Assembly: GCA_937625935.1 (NCBI GenBank)
Contig: OW569367.1
Location: forward strand, 62,001-126,000
DNA: 64,000 nt
Origin: Tetramitus jugosus
Taxonomy: Eukaryota; Heterolobosea; Eutetramitea; Acrasida; Vahlkampfiidae
Direction: 5' to 3'
Below the pieces are notes generated by a model, which saw only the letters and a program-made list of their open reading frames with translations, had not been told where the DNA came from and searched no databases. The translations under genes were made by a program, and so were the position numbers. Each line of letters starts with the position of its first letter. The first letter of the stretch is position 1. Shown here one piece after another: positions 9,411-20,752 of the stretch.

Positions 9411-10574
9411 ATGCCTTCACATCTGGTGGCCAACAACATCCCAACAACAAGAAAAAACACAAGAGTTGAGCTACGAAGAAGAATGAACTTGCTTGGCAAC
9501 GGTGGAATCTTATTTATTGCAGTCATATTGTCTTGGCTCTATTTCAGAACATATGTGCAACCAACAACCACCCCAATGATTGTTGCAGTACTTGGTGGCA
9601 CTGGATCACAGGGCAAAGGGGCAATTGATATGTTATTGAGCAACAACAATCAACTGATTATTCGTACAATGACCCGTAACGTCTCATCACCTGAAGCTCA
9701 AGCTTTGATGCAGAGAGGAGTCGAAGTAATGTCCGGTTCGGTTCACAACGAACGAGATCTCACTCAACTTTTACAAGGTGCTACACACGTTTTTGCTGTA
9801 ACTTTCTCTGATTTTGAACAGGGAAGAGAACTGAAATCTGGTCAGCTGCTGGGAAAGATTATCTCTCGTACTCAATCCATTTCCAGTGTTGTGTTCAGTG
9901 GAGGACAAAGAACAGGCATTGCTGTCCTTGATACGAAGGCTGATATCGAAGAAGAGTTGAAAGGACAAATTGCCAATGAGGAGGCAATGAATCATTTGAA
10001 ATTTGTCCTATTCCTTCACTCGTCCTTTTTCTATGAAAACTTGATTACAAAAACGGGAACCAAACGTGTTTTCAAGACAGATGATGGCTCAATAGTCTTC
10101 AAAGCTCCTTTACCAAAAGATCTGAGTGTTCCAATGGTGAGCTCATATGATATTGGTAGAGCTGCTGGTTACGCTTTCCTTTATCCAGATAAATTCCAGA
10201 GTTATGCTGCTGTCGGTCGAAGTCAATCTGTGAAATTATTCCAGGCTCAACCTATTCAGTTGGTGGGCCAAGTTGCTAGTGGCGACACCTTTGCTGAGCA
10301 ATTTACACTACAAAGCAAGGATTTGGGTCTTTCAGCAACGTATGAAGCATCTGGAGCCAACAGAACAACTCTTTCACAGCAACTACCACCAAAAGAAGCA
10401 GCCGCGTTAGAACTCATGTATCAGTGGTTCGAAAAGATGGCTGATCAAACAAAAGACAGTCACAAGAATGTTGACTTGTGTTCGAAACTGTTTCCAGGGA
10501 TCGTTCGAAATGTTCATCACTGGATGAAAGACGAAGGACACTCTAAAATACTTAAGCTCTTGTCCGTCCAATAA
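9411..10574 (+). CDS. Membrane-anchored NmrA-like NAD(P)-binding protein
   Basis: 387 aa from ATG 9411. An upstream ATG at 9354 would overlap the desaturase end, and ATG 9483 is a further candidate. Residues about 25-45 are hydrophobic (GGILFIAVILSWLYF), giving an N-terminal anchor. The Rossmann fold follows with VAVLGGTGSQGKGAID (G-x-x-G-x-x-G) and an NmrA-type pattern: ATHVFAVTFSDF, VVFSGGQRTG, and an S-Y-D-I-G-R-A-A-G-Y segment typical of NmrA/HSCARG proteins. The protein may be a redox sensor or an atypical short-chain reductase. The catalytic Tyr-x3-Lys of classical reductases is not evident. Location at a membrane is inferred from the anchor. Confidence 0.75.
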   Translation: MPSHLVANNIPTTRKNTRVELRRRMNLLGNGGILFIAVILSWLYFRTYVQPTTTPMIVAVLGGTGSQGKGAIDMLLSNNNQLIIRTMTRNVSSPEAQALMQRGVEVMSGSVHNERDLTQLLQGATHVFAVTFSDFEQGRELKSGQLLGKIISRTQSISSVVFSGGQRTGIAVLDTKADIEEELKGQIANEEAMNHLKFVLFLHSSFFYENLITKTGTKRVFKTDDGSIVFKAPLPKDLSVPMVSSYDIGRAAGYAFLYPDKFQSYAAVGRSQSVKLFQAQPIQLVGQVASGDTFAEQFTLQSKDLGLSATYEASGANRTTLSQQLPPKEAAALELMYQWFEKMADQTKDSHKNVDLCSKLFPGIVRNVHHWMKDEGHSKILKLLSVQ

Positions 10575-10613
10575 ATGAAAACAAACATTGTATATTTACA
10601 ATAGAAATGAAAA

Positions 10614-11699
10614 CTAAGAATTAGCCCCTTCACACTTTAACTGTGGAGACTTGGATGTGGTGAGAGTTTCCGTTTGTCTATCAATTGTTCCGTCTTCTTG
10701 TCTCACCCATGTGTCAATCTTGAAGGGAGACTCTGTGATTTCAATCACTCTGGCACCTCTCTTGAATTTATCACGGAAATACCCACCAAAACCAGTCTTC
10801 CTTCCATAACTGAGCGACACACCGTTGTAATCGACCACGAAGTCATTGTCGTGATCGTGACCAACATATGTTGCTCTCACATCTTGCATCTCCTTGAATG
10901 CACCCAATATTCCAGTGTTGACCGATGAACAGCACACTGTTTCCTTTTTTGACCCTCTGCCTTGCAAATTGTTGAGCGCACTCATGTACTCTGGAGCGGC
11001 AATGTGGAAGAAGGCCAATGAAGGAAGAATAGAACCATGTTTTCTTCTCAATTCCATCGACGTTTTTCGGTACCACTCTACTTGATCAGGCATCATACAA
11101 CCCCATCCAGCCACACCCATACATTCCCTGTTTCCAGTGTCCAAAAAGTACAGGTGACTGACCGCTTTGTCGCTATTGGATCCAAGAACTTGGAGCACAT
11201 AATTCGAGTGACCATTAATTGAATTGGGTCCCATTTGAGTCATACTCAACGGATACCCCATATCGAGTTTCATGACTTGTTCACGAGACAAATTACCTTC
11301 ACCGTCATGATTCCCCAGAGTGTATCCCCAAGTAATGTTGGCATCCATCATTGCTTTGACTGTCAAAGGATAGCAACCAGCGACCCCACCGTCCTTCATA
11401 CAACTTGATTGTTCTTTATAGGCACCACCACTGATGGAGTCTCCAGATACGACGACGAAATCGGGTCGTTCCCACTTAAGAATCTGAGCTTGTTGTTGTA
11501 TTGTTTTTTGATCATTCTGGGCGTTCTCACCAAAGTGCATATCTGTAAATTGAACAATCTTGAATTTACCATTGGATTGGAAACGAAGTGGTCGACTACA
11601 GGACACTGCTGCTACATGATACACTAAGAAAAGAGAAAGAACAGTAAATGAGGCCACGAAGAGCACAATTGTCGTTGGTTTTGGCCTCCAGTTCGTCAT
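10614..11699 (-). CDS. Calcineurin-type metallophosphoesterase (Dcr2/PAP29-like)
   Basis: 361 aa. Residues about 11-31 form a signal anchor or signal peptide. The five metallophosphoesterase motifs are in order: FTDMHFG (D-x-H), VVVSGDSISGG (GD), TLGNHDGEG (GNHD), LAFFHIAAPEY (His) and VGHDHDND (GH-x-H). The short length and the GDSISGG block match the Dcr2/plant PAP29 group rather than classical purple acid phosphatases. The enzyme would hydrolyse phosphomonoesters in the secretory pathway or outside the cell. It is convergent with the NmrA-like gene, with 39 bp between them. Confidence 0.85.
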   Translation of the reverse strand: MTNWRPKPTTIVLFVASFTVLSLFLVYHVAAVSCSRPLRFQSNGKFKIVQFTDMHFGENAQNDQKTIQQQAQILKWERPDFVVVSGDSISGGAYKEQSSCMKDGGVAGCYPLTVKAMMDANITWGYTLGNHDGEGNLSREQVMKLDMGYPLSMTQMGPNSINGHSNYVLQVLGSNSDKAVSHLYFLDTGNRECMGVAGWGCMMPDQVEWYRKTSMELRRKHGSILPSLAFFHIAAPEYMSALNNLQGRGSKKETVCCSSVNTGILGAFKEMQDVRATYVGHDHDNDFVVDYNGVSLSYGRKTGFGGYFRDKFKRGARVIEITESPFKIDTWVRQEDGTIDRQTETLTTSKSPQLKCEGANS

Positions 11700-11832
11700 T
11701 GTTGAGGTTGGGGTGTTGTTTCTTGTTTGTTTTGTGATGTATTCTTTTTCTATTGTCCATAAACGTAATTAGAGCAACCTAAAAAAATTCCGGTGGTTGA
11801 TCGTTTTTTATTGTGTTATGGATGTCGGGCAT

Positions 11833-14800
11833 TCAGTTGGAGGTATAAAAGAAGATTCTTGAGGCATTCCAGGAGAAGAACAAGAGTTCGAACTCTCTCT
11901 TGTAACTCTTGATTCTGTTCATGGTCAATTTCATGGTTTGTAATTCATCATCAATGTTCGTATTGTTTCTTCCTGTGGCCTGATTCTTCTTATCGCTCAT
12001 TGTCTTCTTCAATTCGACATGTTCATTATCATAATGAGCTGCCACACTTTCGAACCAGTGCAAAGAATCGAATCTATGATTCTGATTCAGAATTTTAAGA
12101 ATGAAAGCAACACCCAAAGCAAAGCCATCATTGGTGAAATTGGCTTCCTTACCAGCTCTGATCATCTTGTCCTTGCTGATGAGCATATTTTCAACAAAGC
12201 TAATGGTCAAAGCAGGAACAATGATGAAAAAGTTCTTCATGTGACTGTTCTGTTCCTTTTGCATCTCTTCTGTGAACACATTCTCCAGAGTCTTGAAGTA
12301 GTCACTTCCTTCAGCAAACTTTTGAGACAGATTAGTGCAGATTTGGTACAAGTTCTTTGCAGCCTGGCTTGTTTGAGTGCTGAGAGGTATGCCTTGTTCC
12401 TGAGCTTCAGCCTGTACAAGTTCTTCAAAATTGTCAATACCATCGAGATCAGGAACAAACTTGATAGCATCAGAAATGTAACGAAGACCACCAGCACGCA
12501 CCATTCTTACATATCCAAGTGCATTACCAATCTCCGTAATCAATTGTCTGAATTGATCGAGATAACTAATACCTTGATTGGTTACTCCCAACTTCTTGAT
12601 ATATTTAATGAAACTGGCAGCTTGCTTCAATGGATACTTGTTGTCGAGTTCCATGGCCTTATCTTTGTAGAATCGAATATCCTTAATCAGTCTGCTCTTG
12701 ATGTGATCATCGAATAGGAATTGAGAAAAGATGTAGAATTTCCTTCCTAAATACTTGTACACAAAATTGACAGTCGTATTCATGATACCTGTTCCGTGAG
12801 TTCGAATCGAATTTGCAACATGCTTAATGTGAATGGTGTTCAAATTCTTTGCATCGGTTGTTGCGCATCTCTCAATAAACATATTGTTGTTCAGATTGTA
12901 ACTGTACTTTGCAACAAAGACGTTGATATGTCTCGTAATTTCCAAAACATCCAATCCCTGCTCCAATGTCTGACCAGGCAAATACACATTTGTCATGTCC
13001 AAACCATACTTTTCACTTGCCAAATTTCTCATTTCCTCATATGTCTTATGATCGTGTGGCGTAATGCATGTCAATTCATAGAAGGTCTTATCCAAATAAT
13101 GAGCAACTCGTCTCTTAATATCAATCATGTCATCACAGAATCGAATTGGTCTCAATTTGAAGAAGGAGGTCATATCTTTCATACTACCTCTCATTTTCGA
13201 AATATTGTTATTGGATTGAATGACTGCACTGTGAATATGCAAACGCAAATCAGTTTCAATCTCAGTACACAGTGGCTTAATAATGTGCTCCTCGAATGAA
13301 TCTAATATCTCGCTTCTGTACGATGAAAATAATTGTTCTCGTGTTTTCAAGTGAACAGCGCTCTTCAAAATCCTCTCAGGATCCTGCATTGCATAGAACA
13401 TTTGTCTCATCTCAGATGATCGATCAGGATTCTGTAGGACATCCTTGAAGAAACTATGAATAATGAGTCTATTCCAATACAACAAGGAGCAGTCGCAGGC
13501 ATCAGCCAAGTTTTGCTCGAATTGTCCAAGTGAATCAAGTTTTCGGAGCAAACTGCGAATCTCTTCGAATTCAGAGCCTTGAAGCAGACCTGTAGTTCTC
13601 TGCAAAGCAATACATAACACAAGTCTGACTAATAGCAGACGCTTACGGCTAGGGGAACCACCACTCAACAAGTGAAGAGTGAGCAACGATGAACTCAACT
13701 GATCAGTGTCGATATCATTGGTCTTCTTCTTGGACTCAAGTCTATTTCTCAAGGGCAACATCAATTTTTGAATCTTGAAGCTCAAGAATTCAGACAAAAC
13801 AGCCACATGCTTGGCAAAGCTAGCACTCTTTCTGTGGAATGTAGCCTGGATAGACTTTAACATTTCTATGCACTTGCAAAGCATTACGACTTGTGCAAGA
13901 GTGAGAGGCTTCTGTTCCATGACATGCAAATAGATTGTTGTCTTCAATAAATTACTAATTTGATAAGCGAGTTGCACTCCCTGAGTCAATAGAGTTGCTT
14001 CCACTCCAACCACATCTCTTCCCTCCTTTTCCACCATGAACGTAGATTCGATCCTCGAAATCCACACAGCCAAATTAATATCGTGACTCTTGACAACAAC
14101 AGGCAACTGAGCAACCAAGTTCTTGAGATAGTATGCCCGTGAGTCACTAATCTCCTTTCTTGGATTTCTCACACCAATCACTCTCAACATGTCTGGAATT
14201 TTGTTCAAGAAGAACTCTGCGGAACTCCATATCGTATTTCCATACAGGTGAATCACAGGCAAAGTTGTATGCACAGCCCACAGCTTCTTAAAATACTTTT
14301 TGTTCGAAGTATCCATCCACAATGTATAATACAGAATATATAAGCCACTAAGGCCAACAAACTTTGATCTACTATCCATCTCCTTTGGAGTGTTCAGGTC
14401 TTGAGTCACAATTGTAAAGTAAGACTCTAGATTGGCCAAAAATTCCTTTTGGAAGACAGTGTTCGTTTGAATGTGAATATTTCGCGAATCGTCCTCAAAA
14501 TTTTGACTGATACAGCTCTGTATACAGTTTATGATACGGATTAATATTGTAATGAGCTCACACACGTACTTTAGAAATAAACACACACCTTAAAAATATT
14601 ATCATCCAAAATATCACCATCAATTCTCTGCAACAAGTATTGAATTCGACTGGCAGATCGCTTGTCTGTTCCATAACGTTCAGGTTCTTCCAACACACGA
14701 GAAATCATTCTATCGATTATCATCATTATTCAGTATTATAAATTGTGTGAGCTGTTAAAATCATCTCAAAAACACACAATAGTGTCACGGTCATTATATC

Positions 14801-15589
14801 ATACCTGTTGTAGGCAGTCAATTGAAGTGAAAAGGACTGATTCTGTTGAATAATTTCATCCAAAGTAATCATCACAGTCAACAAATCAGCCAATGAAGAA
14901 AAAACTGGTAAAAAATGAACATTCAAATAGGATAGCATTCCCGTCTTCTCCTTGACATTTCTTCCATTATAAATAGCGGCCATTTGTTGAATCACATTCG
15001 TAATCACTGCATTTACACGTTCACAATAATTCCACAAGTCCATCAACAGTGGTATGCTTCTTCCGAACTGTAATTGCTTTTCACCTTCTTCCATTTGATC
15101 ACCCACAAATTCACCAAAGATGCACAAGGATGGATAAATTTTTTCTTCGCCCTGTATGTGTGTTTTTTTTCATATGCCGTGTGAATCAACCGATCAACAA
15201 CAACAACAAATGAGAAGAAAAAATTTTCAATAAAAACTCACCATTCGCTTCAGCAATTCAATCTCATCACACAGTGTAGCAAACACCAAAGTCACTTTTT
15301 GCAATAGCTTATTCTCTGTTTGAATCAACTCATCATATCGCAGTGCTTCATGTGGCTCAAATTTTAATTTGATGCAGTCGTTGAATGAGTCCCATAATTT
15401 GCCAAACACTGCATCATCACCATCATTCATCTCAATCTCTTTTGTGTTCAGTTGGTCATTGTACTGCAAAAGAAATCTTTTGAACGAGTCAAAATGTTGT
15501 TCTTGTGGTGTTTTGTCAGGTTCTTCTATAAATCCATCGTACAAGTATCCTCCGCCGCCACCGCCACCACCATTGTTATTCTCACTCAT
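11833..15589 (-). CDS. WASHC4: WASH complex subunit 4 (SWIP), four exons
   Basis: Four exons join in frame: 15589-15242, 15151-14805, 14709-14589 and 14517-11833. The introns are 71-95 bp and follow GT-AG (donors GTGAGT, GTATGA, GTGTGT). The product is 1166 aa, close to the length of animal SWIP. Recognisable blocks are FGEFVGDQ...GEKQLQFGRSIPLL in exon 2 and, in exon 4, a segment with LSGLYILYYTLW, LWAVHTTLPVIHLYGN and FFLNKIPDMLR that is highly typical of SWIP. A poly-Gly tract lies near the N-terminus. SWIP belongs to the pentameric WASH complex, which drives Arp2/3 actin nucleation on endosomes and is recruited by retromer. VPS26 lies 2.6 kb away. Confidence 0.85.
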
Positions 15590-15738
15590 TTCAATTGTTG
15601 ATTGTTGTTGTTATTGTTGTTGTGAATTCGACACGAAAAAGCTTTTCTTCTTGTAAAAAATCTCCGATTTGTGCCGACTTCCATTTCGATTTTAGCGCCA
15701 TTTTTTTCTTCGAATACAACTACGAAAGCTTTTGAGTT

Positions 15739-17211
15739 TTATTTTTGCCATAATACGGCGTCGTTCTCTGGTTCATTAGGTATGTACCAATCCTTGTGAC
15801 GCTCTTTCATGTCTGGACCCCACCTATAGTCAACAAAGACTTCTTCATCACTAATGTCTCTGGTTGCAATGAACACCACAGTTCGAAGGTATCCTAAATC
15901 GGCAAACAAAATACTTGGATGCTCAAAGTACTTGTTTGGAATGTAAGGCAACAACTCTGGGTCAAACTTCAATGGAACTCTAAATGGAGCAGCAATTACG
16001 TTGGGAATGGCACTTGATGCGATGCTGGGTGCATGATTCACCTGATTCAATTGAGCAAACGGATGCATATACCGCAATCCAAGCTTATGCCCATGCAATC
16101 GTTCATTGATATCATCTCCCATTGTGAATCCAGTCAATCGATTCCACAAACCAGTCGTCTTATCATTCTTTTTACCCGTTGTCACTTCCACCGACTCATT
16201 GTCCGTCACATGATTATACATGGTCTCGAAAAAGGGTTGATCCCACAGCTTTCCATCAATATAGGAACCACCGTGCAATCCAGGTATCAACTGCCTTATA
16301 TAATCACACTTGCTCGCCTTTATCATATTAATGTCCATATTCTGACAATAATTTGTTCTAAACGCATTGCTCGTGTACACCATTCCAGGATACAGTCCAA
16401 TCACTGTTCCTCGTTTGCATGAACCCTTCAAGAACAATCCCTTTCCATCTCGTGCATCAAAATTATAGTGATCACGAGTTGTGGTGATGCTCGCGGTGGA
16501 CGGTTGAACAATAGGGCACCAACCCACTTGTTTGAACACCTCTTGACTCAACTCACTCAATCTCTCCTGTTCAATCCACTGTATCCGTTGCAACTTTTCA
16601 TCATTACCATATTTTTGCTCATGTTTGTTGAGTCTTGCTTGAGATGTTGGTTCAGCACCATTAGAATCATTATGTTTTCTCATGTGATAACCACTCTTGT
16701 CATCGTCATCATCTGCAAATCGATCATATGGTCTCTTGAATTTGAGCGCCAATCTCTCCAGTGATGACTCTTCAGTGTACTCCTCGTCATTGAACTGTTC
16801 CTTGTACAGTTGATGCGATGTTTTTGATGAGTGATCAATCTTGTGCCAAAGCTTTAGCAAATGATGCACTTGATGCTCAATATTCTCCTGAGATTGAATC
16901 AATTGCTTGCGATAGCTCAGAGGTATGATGCTTGAGTCATCCGCAGATGTTGTAGTTGTTGTGGTTGTTGTCAAGGATGATTTCGTTGTTAGAGTGGGAA
17001 CAAATTTTTGTTGGGTAGTGATTTGTGCAGTGAGTGAGGATGATGATACTGTCTTGTTGGTGTTGTCATGATTCGTAGTTGATGATGCGGGTTGAGTCTG
17101 GTGAGCATTCAAGTGTTTCCAGATGCGCCACGTGTCCAATTGATGTTGAAATGCTCGCTTTCGAACCACTGTTTTTTGAATAATAGGATTGGTGAGCAAG
17201 AGCTTGATCAT
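15739..17211 (-). CDS. SETD9-like SET-domain protein
   Basis: 490 aa. The first 35 residues are basic and amphipathic (LLLTNPIIQKTVVRKRAF), compatible with a mitochondrial presequence, though unproven. A long Ser/Thr/Gln-rich linker follows. The SET domain begins with DARDGKGLFLKGSCKRGTV and LYPGMVYT, has QVNHAPSI and IPNVIAAPF in place of the usual N-H-S-C-x-P-N, and ends with RDISDEEVFVDYRW (the E-x-F-x-D/N-Y box). This pattern, an insertion-rich SET domain without pre- or post-SET cysteines, resembles SETD9. Substrate is unknown. The gene lies between WASHC4 and the E2 gene, all on the minus strand. Confidence 0.7.
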   Translation of the reverse strand: MIKLLLTNPIIQKTVVRKRAFQHQLDTWRIWKHLNAHQTQPASSTTNHDNTNKTVSSSSLTAQITTQQKFVPTLTTKSSLTTTTTTTTSADDSSIIPLSYRKQLIQSQENIEHQVHHLLKLWHKIDHSSKTSHQLYKEQFNDEEYTEESSLERLALKFKRPYDRFADDDDDKSGYHMRKHNDSNGAEPTSQARLNKHEQKYGNDEKLQRIQWIEQERLSELSQEVFKQVGWCPIVQPSTASITTTRDHYNFDARDGKGLFLKGSCKRGTVIGLYPGMVYTSNAFRTNYCQNMDINMIKASKCDYIRQLIPGLHGGSYIDGKLWDQPFFETMYNHVTDNESVEVTTGKKNDKTTGLWNRLTGFTMGDDINERLHGHKLGLRYMHPFAQLNQVNHAPSIASSAIPNVIAAPFRVPLKFDPELLPYIPNKYFEHPSILFADLGYLRTVVFIATRDISDEEVFVDYRWGPDMKERHKDWYIPNEPENDAVLWQK

Positions 17212-17381
17212 GATGATAATTGTTGTTGCGGACTGTTTTTTTGTTATGCGTCGCTATCGATTAGGTGCAATTCATGCAAAATCAATAATTACGACAATAA
17301 AAAACCCCAAGGGGCGTCATGCAAAAAAGAGTGATTGTTTTTGTTTATGTTTTGTTGTTGAGGATCAAAATGATGATGTTT

Positions 17382-18155
<774 letters not shown>

Positions 18156-19250
18156 TTACAAATTTTTCCTCCAGAGTATAATTTCACGTTGCTTGAAGAA
18201 TCGTCTGCCCTTGGTGTCACACAAGGCCAAGTAGATGAAATATTTCACAGAGAACTTGTGTTCGACTGGTGTTTCATCGGGTATGGTTGGTGTAAGCTTC
18301 CATGCATCAATTGCACTCAAGTAGATTCGAACAGGCACAACTTCGTCCTTTGCTGGTGTGCCATCAATAATCTCAAACTTTTTGAGTGTTTCTTGTTGAA
18401 CGAGCTCTTGATCACCGTGCCATGTCTTCTCCTTCTTGATCAATGATACTTCAGCCTTATCAATCTTCACATTGACCAAATAGAATCGCAGGTGACCGTG
18501 GATGCAACCATGGCCAATCTCATGGAACATTTGATCGTACTTTATACTCAACAGAACAATGCCTTCCAGACCAACTTCCATACTGATGCCTGGATCCGAT
18601 GGTTGCTTGTTTGGTGAGACCAATTGTGAGTGTTGCACCCAAAATTCTTGTTCCTTGACAATGGAGAACACTGAACGAGTCACAGTCACTCTCAAGTAAT
18701 ATCTCAAATCACAATTGATGCCTCTGTAGCTCTCATAGTCTTTCATGACACTACGGAACTCAAATGGGAACACAGTTTCCTTTGAAAGAATACCTGGAGC
18801 GGCCAATTCCTTTGATAAATTACAAAACTTGTGAGACTGCTTCGTCTCAAAGTACAATACAATTTCACCAATCAACTCTAGACGAATTCCTTGATGTTGC
18901 GTGTTGCCTGCCAATGGAGTCACAACGACATTACCCTTGATGGGGTCATCTCTATCGAATCGTGTGAATGGTTGCAACGTTGAAGCTGCGTTTGGGTCAC
19001 TGCTGTCAGCAGCTGCACTGTCCTGAGTGAATTGGTCATGTGGATCAGTGACCATGATTGTTCTTTGTATGGTTTTTTGACGTGTCATTGAGCTCAACAG
19101 TTGCTTAAAGTCAGTGTTTTGTTGCTGTTGTTGTTGTTGTTGTTGTGGAAGGGTCAGTTGTTCCTTCTCAAGACGATCCAATGACTCTGATGGATCGAGA
19201 TTGATTGCCACAGAGCATGGTGTTTTAAAGGAGGAAAATAATTTTTTCAT
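18156..19250 (-). CDS. VPS26: Retromer subunit VPS26
   Basis: 364 aa. After a variable N-terminus with a poly-Gln run (about residues 37-46), the arrestin-like VPS26 fold is clear: GIRLELIGEIVLYFE, FEFRSVMKDYESYRGINCDL and RYYLRVTVTRS, then a C-terminal half ending SVKYFIYLALCDTKGRRFFKQREI. VPS26 pairs with VPS35 and VPS29 in the cargo-selective retromer on endosomes, recycling receptors to the Golgi and plasma membrane. The insertion between the first strand and the conserved core (residues 30-100) is longer than in animal VPS26. The gene is divergent from the actin-like gene, sharing a 318-bp upstream region. Confidence 0.93.
   Translation of the reverse strand: MKKLFSSFKTPCSVAINLDPSESLDRLEKEQLTLPQQQQQQQQQNTDFKQLLSSMTRQKTIQRTIMVTDPHDQFTQDSAAADSSDPNAASTLQPFTRFDRDDPIKGNVVVTPLAGNTQHQGIRLELIGEIVLYFETKQSHKFCNLSKELAAPGILSKETVFPFEFRSVMKDYESYRGINCDLRYYLRVTVTRSVFSIVKEQEFWVQHSQLVSPNKQPSDPGISMEVGLEGIVLLSIKYDQMFHEIGHGCIHGHLRFYLVNVKIDKAEVSLIKKEKTWHGDQELVQQETLKKFEIIDGTPAKDEVVPVRIYLSAIDAWKLTPTIPDETPVEHKFSVKYFIYLALCDTKGRRFFKQREIILWRKNL
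19113..19146. repeat. Triplet repeat coding poly-Gln in VPS26
   Basis: TTGTTG/CTG triplets on the plus strand encode about ten Gln near the N-terminus of VPS26, inside its variable insertion. Confidence 0.7.
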
Positions 19251-19568
19251 TTTGTGGGTGTAGTGTGATTATTGTTGTGTTGTTGTTCTTGTAGTAGAAT
19301 AATCAACCCTCTCTGTTGTTGTGAGCTTTTGTTGTTCTGGTGTGGGTGATGAAACAAAGGGTCGGTAAAATTTGTATATCTCCGGTTGGTTGTAAGATTT
19401 CTCCTCTGATTAGAAGCATTGAGTGGTTGTATCTGATCTATCTGCTCTGTGGTCTGAAAGAGTGGGGAAGTGATGTGTATCTTTTGTGATTATCGAGCTG
19501 AGAGACAATGGTCAAAGAAGAATTTGTCATCCATTGAAAGAACAAGCAACAAACAACTTGAAAAAACG
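19251..19568. promoter_or_regulatory. Shared divergent promoter region of VPS26 and the actin-like gene
   Basis: 318 bp between the two start codons. The plus-strand frame of the actin-like gene is open back to 19470 with an ATG at 19473, so the real plus-strand start could be there. No other feature is seen. Confidence 0.4.
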
Positions 19569-20711
19569 ATGCAAGAAGAACAATTCTATGCAATTGATTT
19601 GGGAACTCAATATATCCGTGCAGGTACTTGTGGTGAAGAAAATCCAGAGTTGGTGTTGTTCAATGGAACATTGGATGGAGAGACTCCGTGTTGGACAATG
19701 GGATCACAACCGATAGTGTCAGCTGCTCAGAATATGGAGTGGTGGATGGATGTATTGCCACGATCACAAAACATGACTTGTAGCATTGACAATCTTTGTG
19801 GCCAAATGAATGAAGAGGTCATGCAGAAAGTACTGGAAACAATGTTTCAAAAGGCTCAATTCACAGGGATGAGTGCTTCCTGTATGTTTGGTGTTTCGAA
19901 TGCGAATGTTGCACGGGTGCCTGGATTGAGTGAGTTGATGTTCGAGGTGTTTGAATCGAATTCAATGTCTTGTTTTACTCAGTTCGAAGCTTTAGCTTAT
20001 TCTCTTGGTCGGAGCTGTGCATGTATGTTGAACTTTGGAGCAGGAAGTATTGAAGCAAGTACATTGATCGATTATCAAAAATGTAGTCCCGTTGTATATT
20101 CTTCAGTTATGGGCACAAGACATTACTCATCCATGTTCCTTCAAGCATTGAAGAAAGATAAAGCAAAGCTGAGATACTTGGATATCAACGATCCAATTCA
20201 CCTCCAATGCATAGACTGCTGGAGATCATCCATACAGAATAGGACAAACGAGAGCAACATATTTCGGTTACCAGATGGGAGTCAAATCACACTTGACAGA
20301 GACAATAGGATTGATGCAGAACTGTTGGAGCTGCCCTTGAAACTTATGTTTGAAGGCGATGTTGTTAAGAATTATTGTTCTGCAACAGAAGAAGGTGATA
20401 TGAGTACTGTGATAGATATGCTGGATCAAGCTATTCAGGTTGTTCCAATCGATCAGAAGAAGTTTCAATCACATGTCTATTGTTACGGAGATGTCTCTGG
20501 GGCACTGTGCAAGGATATTCAGAGCAGAACGAACGCAACACAAACGGTCCAAAGTATCCCAGGCCAGTTCTTTGCTCATTTTGTTGGTTTATCCATTCTC
20601 GGATCTTTATCAACTGTAAAGGCAAGTTTTTACACCAAGCAAAGCTACCTTGAATTTGGTCCCTATCAACCATTCTCGAATCATATGCATAACTACTTTT
20701 CTACTAACTAA
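19569..20711 (+). CDS. Divergent actin-fold / actin-related protein
   Basis: 380 aa from ATG 19569, chosen because MQEEQFYAIDLGTQYIRAG places the actin phosphate-1 loop at the usual distance from the N-terminus. ATG 19473 would add 32 residues. The phosphate-2 region appears as CMLNFGAGSIEASTLID, near residue 155. The overall size and order fit the actin/ARP superfamily, but the protein is very divergent: the DNase-loop and C-terminal actin signatures are not recognisable. ATP binding seems possible from loop 1. Nuclear ARP-like and orphan actin-like roles are both open. Confidence in the fold is moderate and in the function low. Confidence 0.6.
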   Translation: MQEEQFYAIDLGTQYIRAGTCGEENPELVLFNGTLDGETPCWTMGSQPIVSAAQNMEWWMDVLPRSQNMTCSIDNLCGQMNEEVMQKVLETMFQKAQFTGMSASCMFGVSNANVARVPGLSELMFEVFESNSMSCFTQFEALAYSLGRSCACMLNFGAGSIEASTLIDYQKCSPVVYSSVMGTRHYSSMFLQALKKDKAKLRYLDINDPIHLQCIDCWRSSIQNRTNESNIFRLPDGSQITLDRDNRIDAELLELPLKLMFEGDVVKNYCSATEEGDMSTVIDMLDQAIQVVPIDQKKFQSHVYCYGDVSGALCKDIQSRTNATQTVQSIPGQFFAHFVGLSILGSLSTVKASFYTKQSYLEFGPYQPFSNHMHNYFSTN

Positions 20712-20752
20712 GATAAACCGTTCCATCCTTTCTTGTCTGCACAGAAGTTTCT

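Noticed and set aside
12019-12717. 232-codon plus-strand frame inside WASHC4
   Set aside because: It is the antisense shadow of a well-supported exon.
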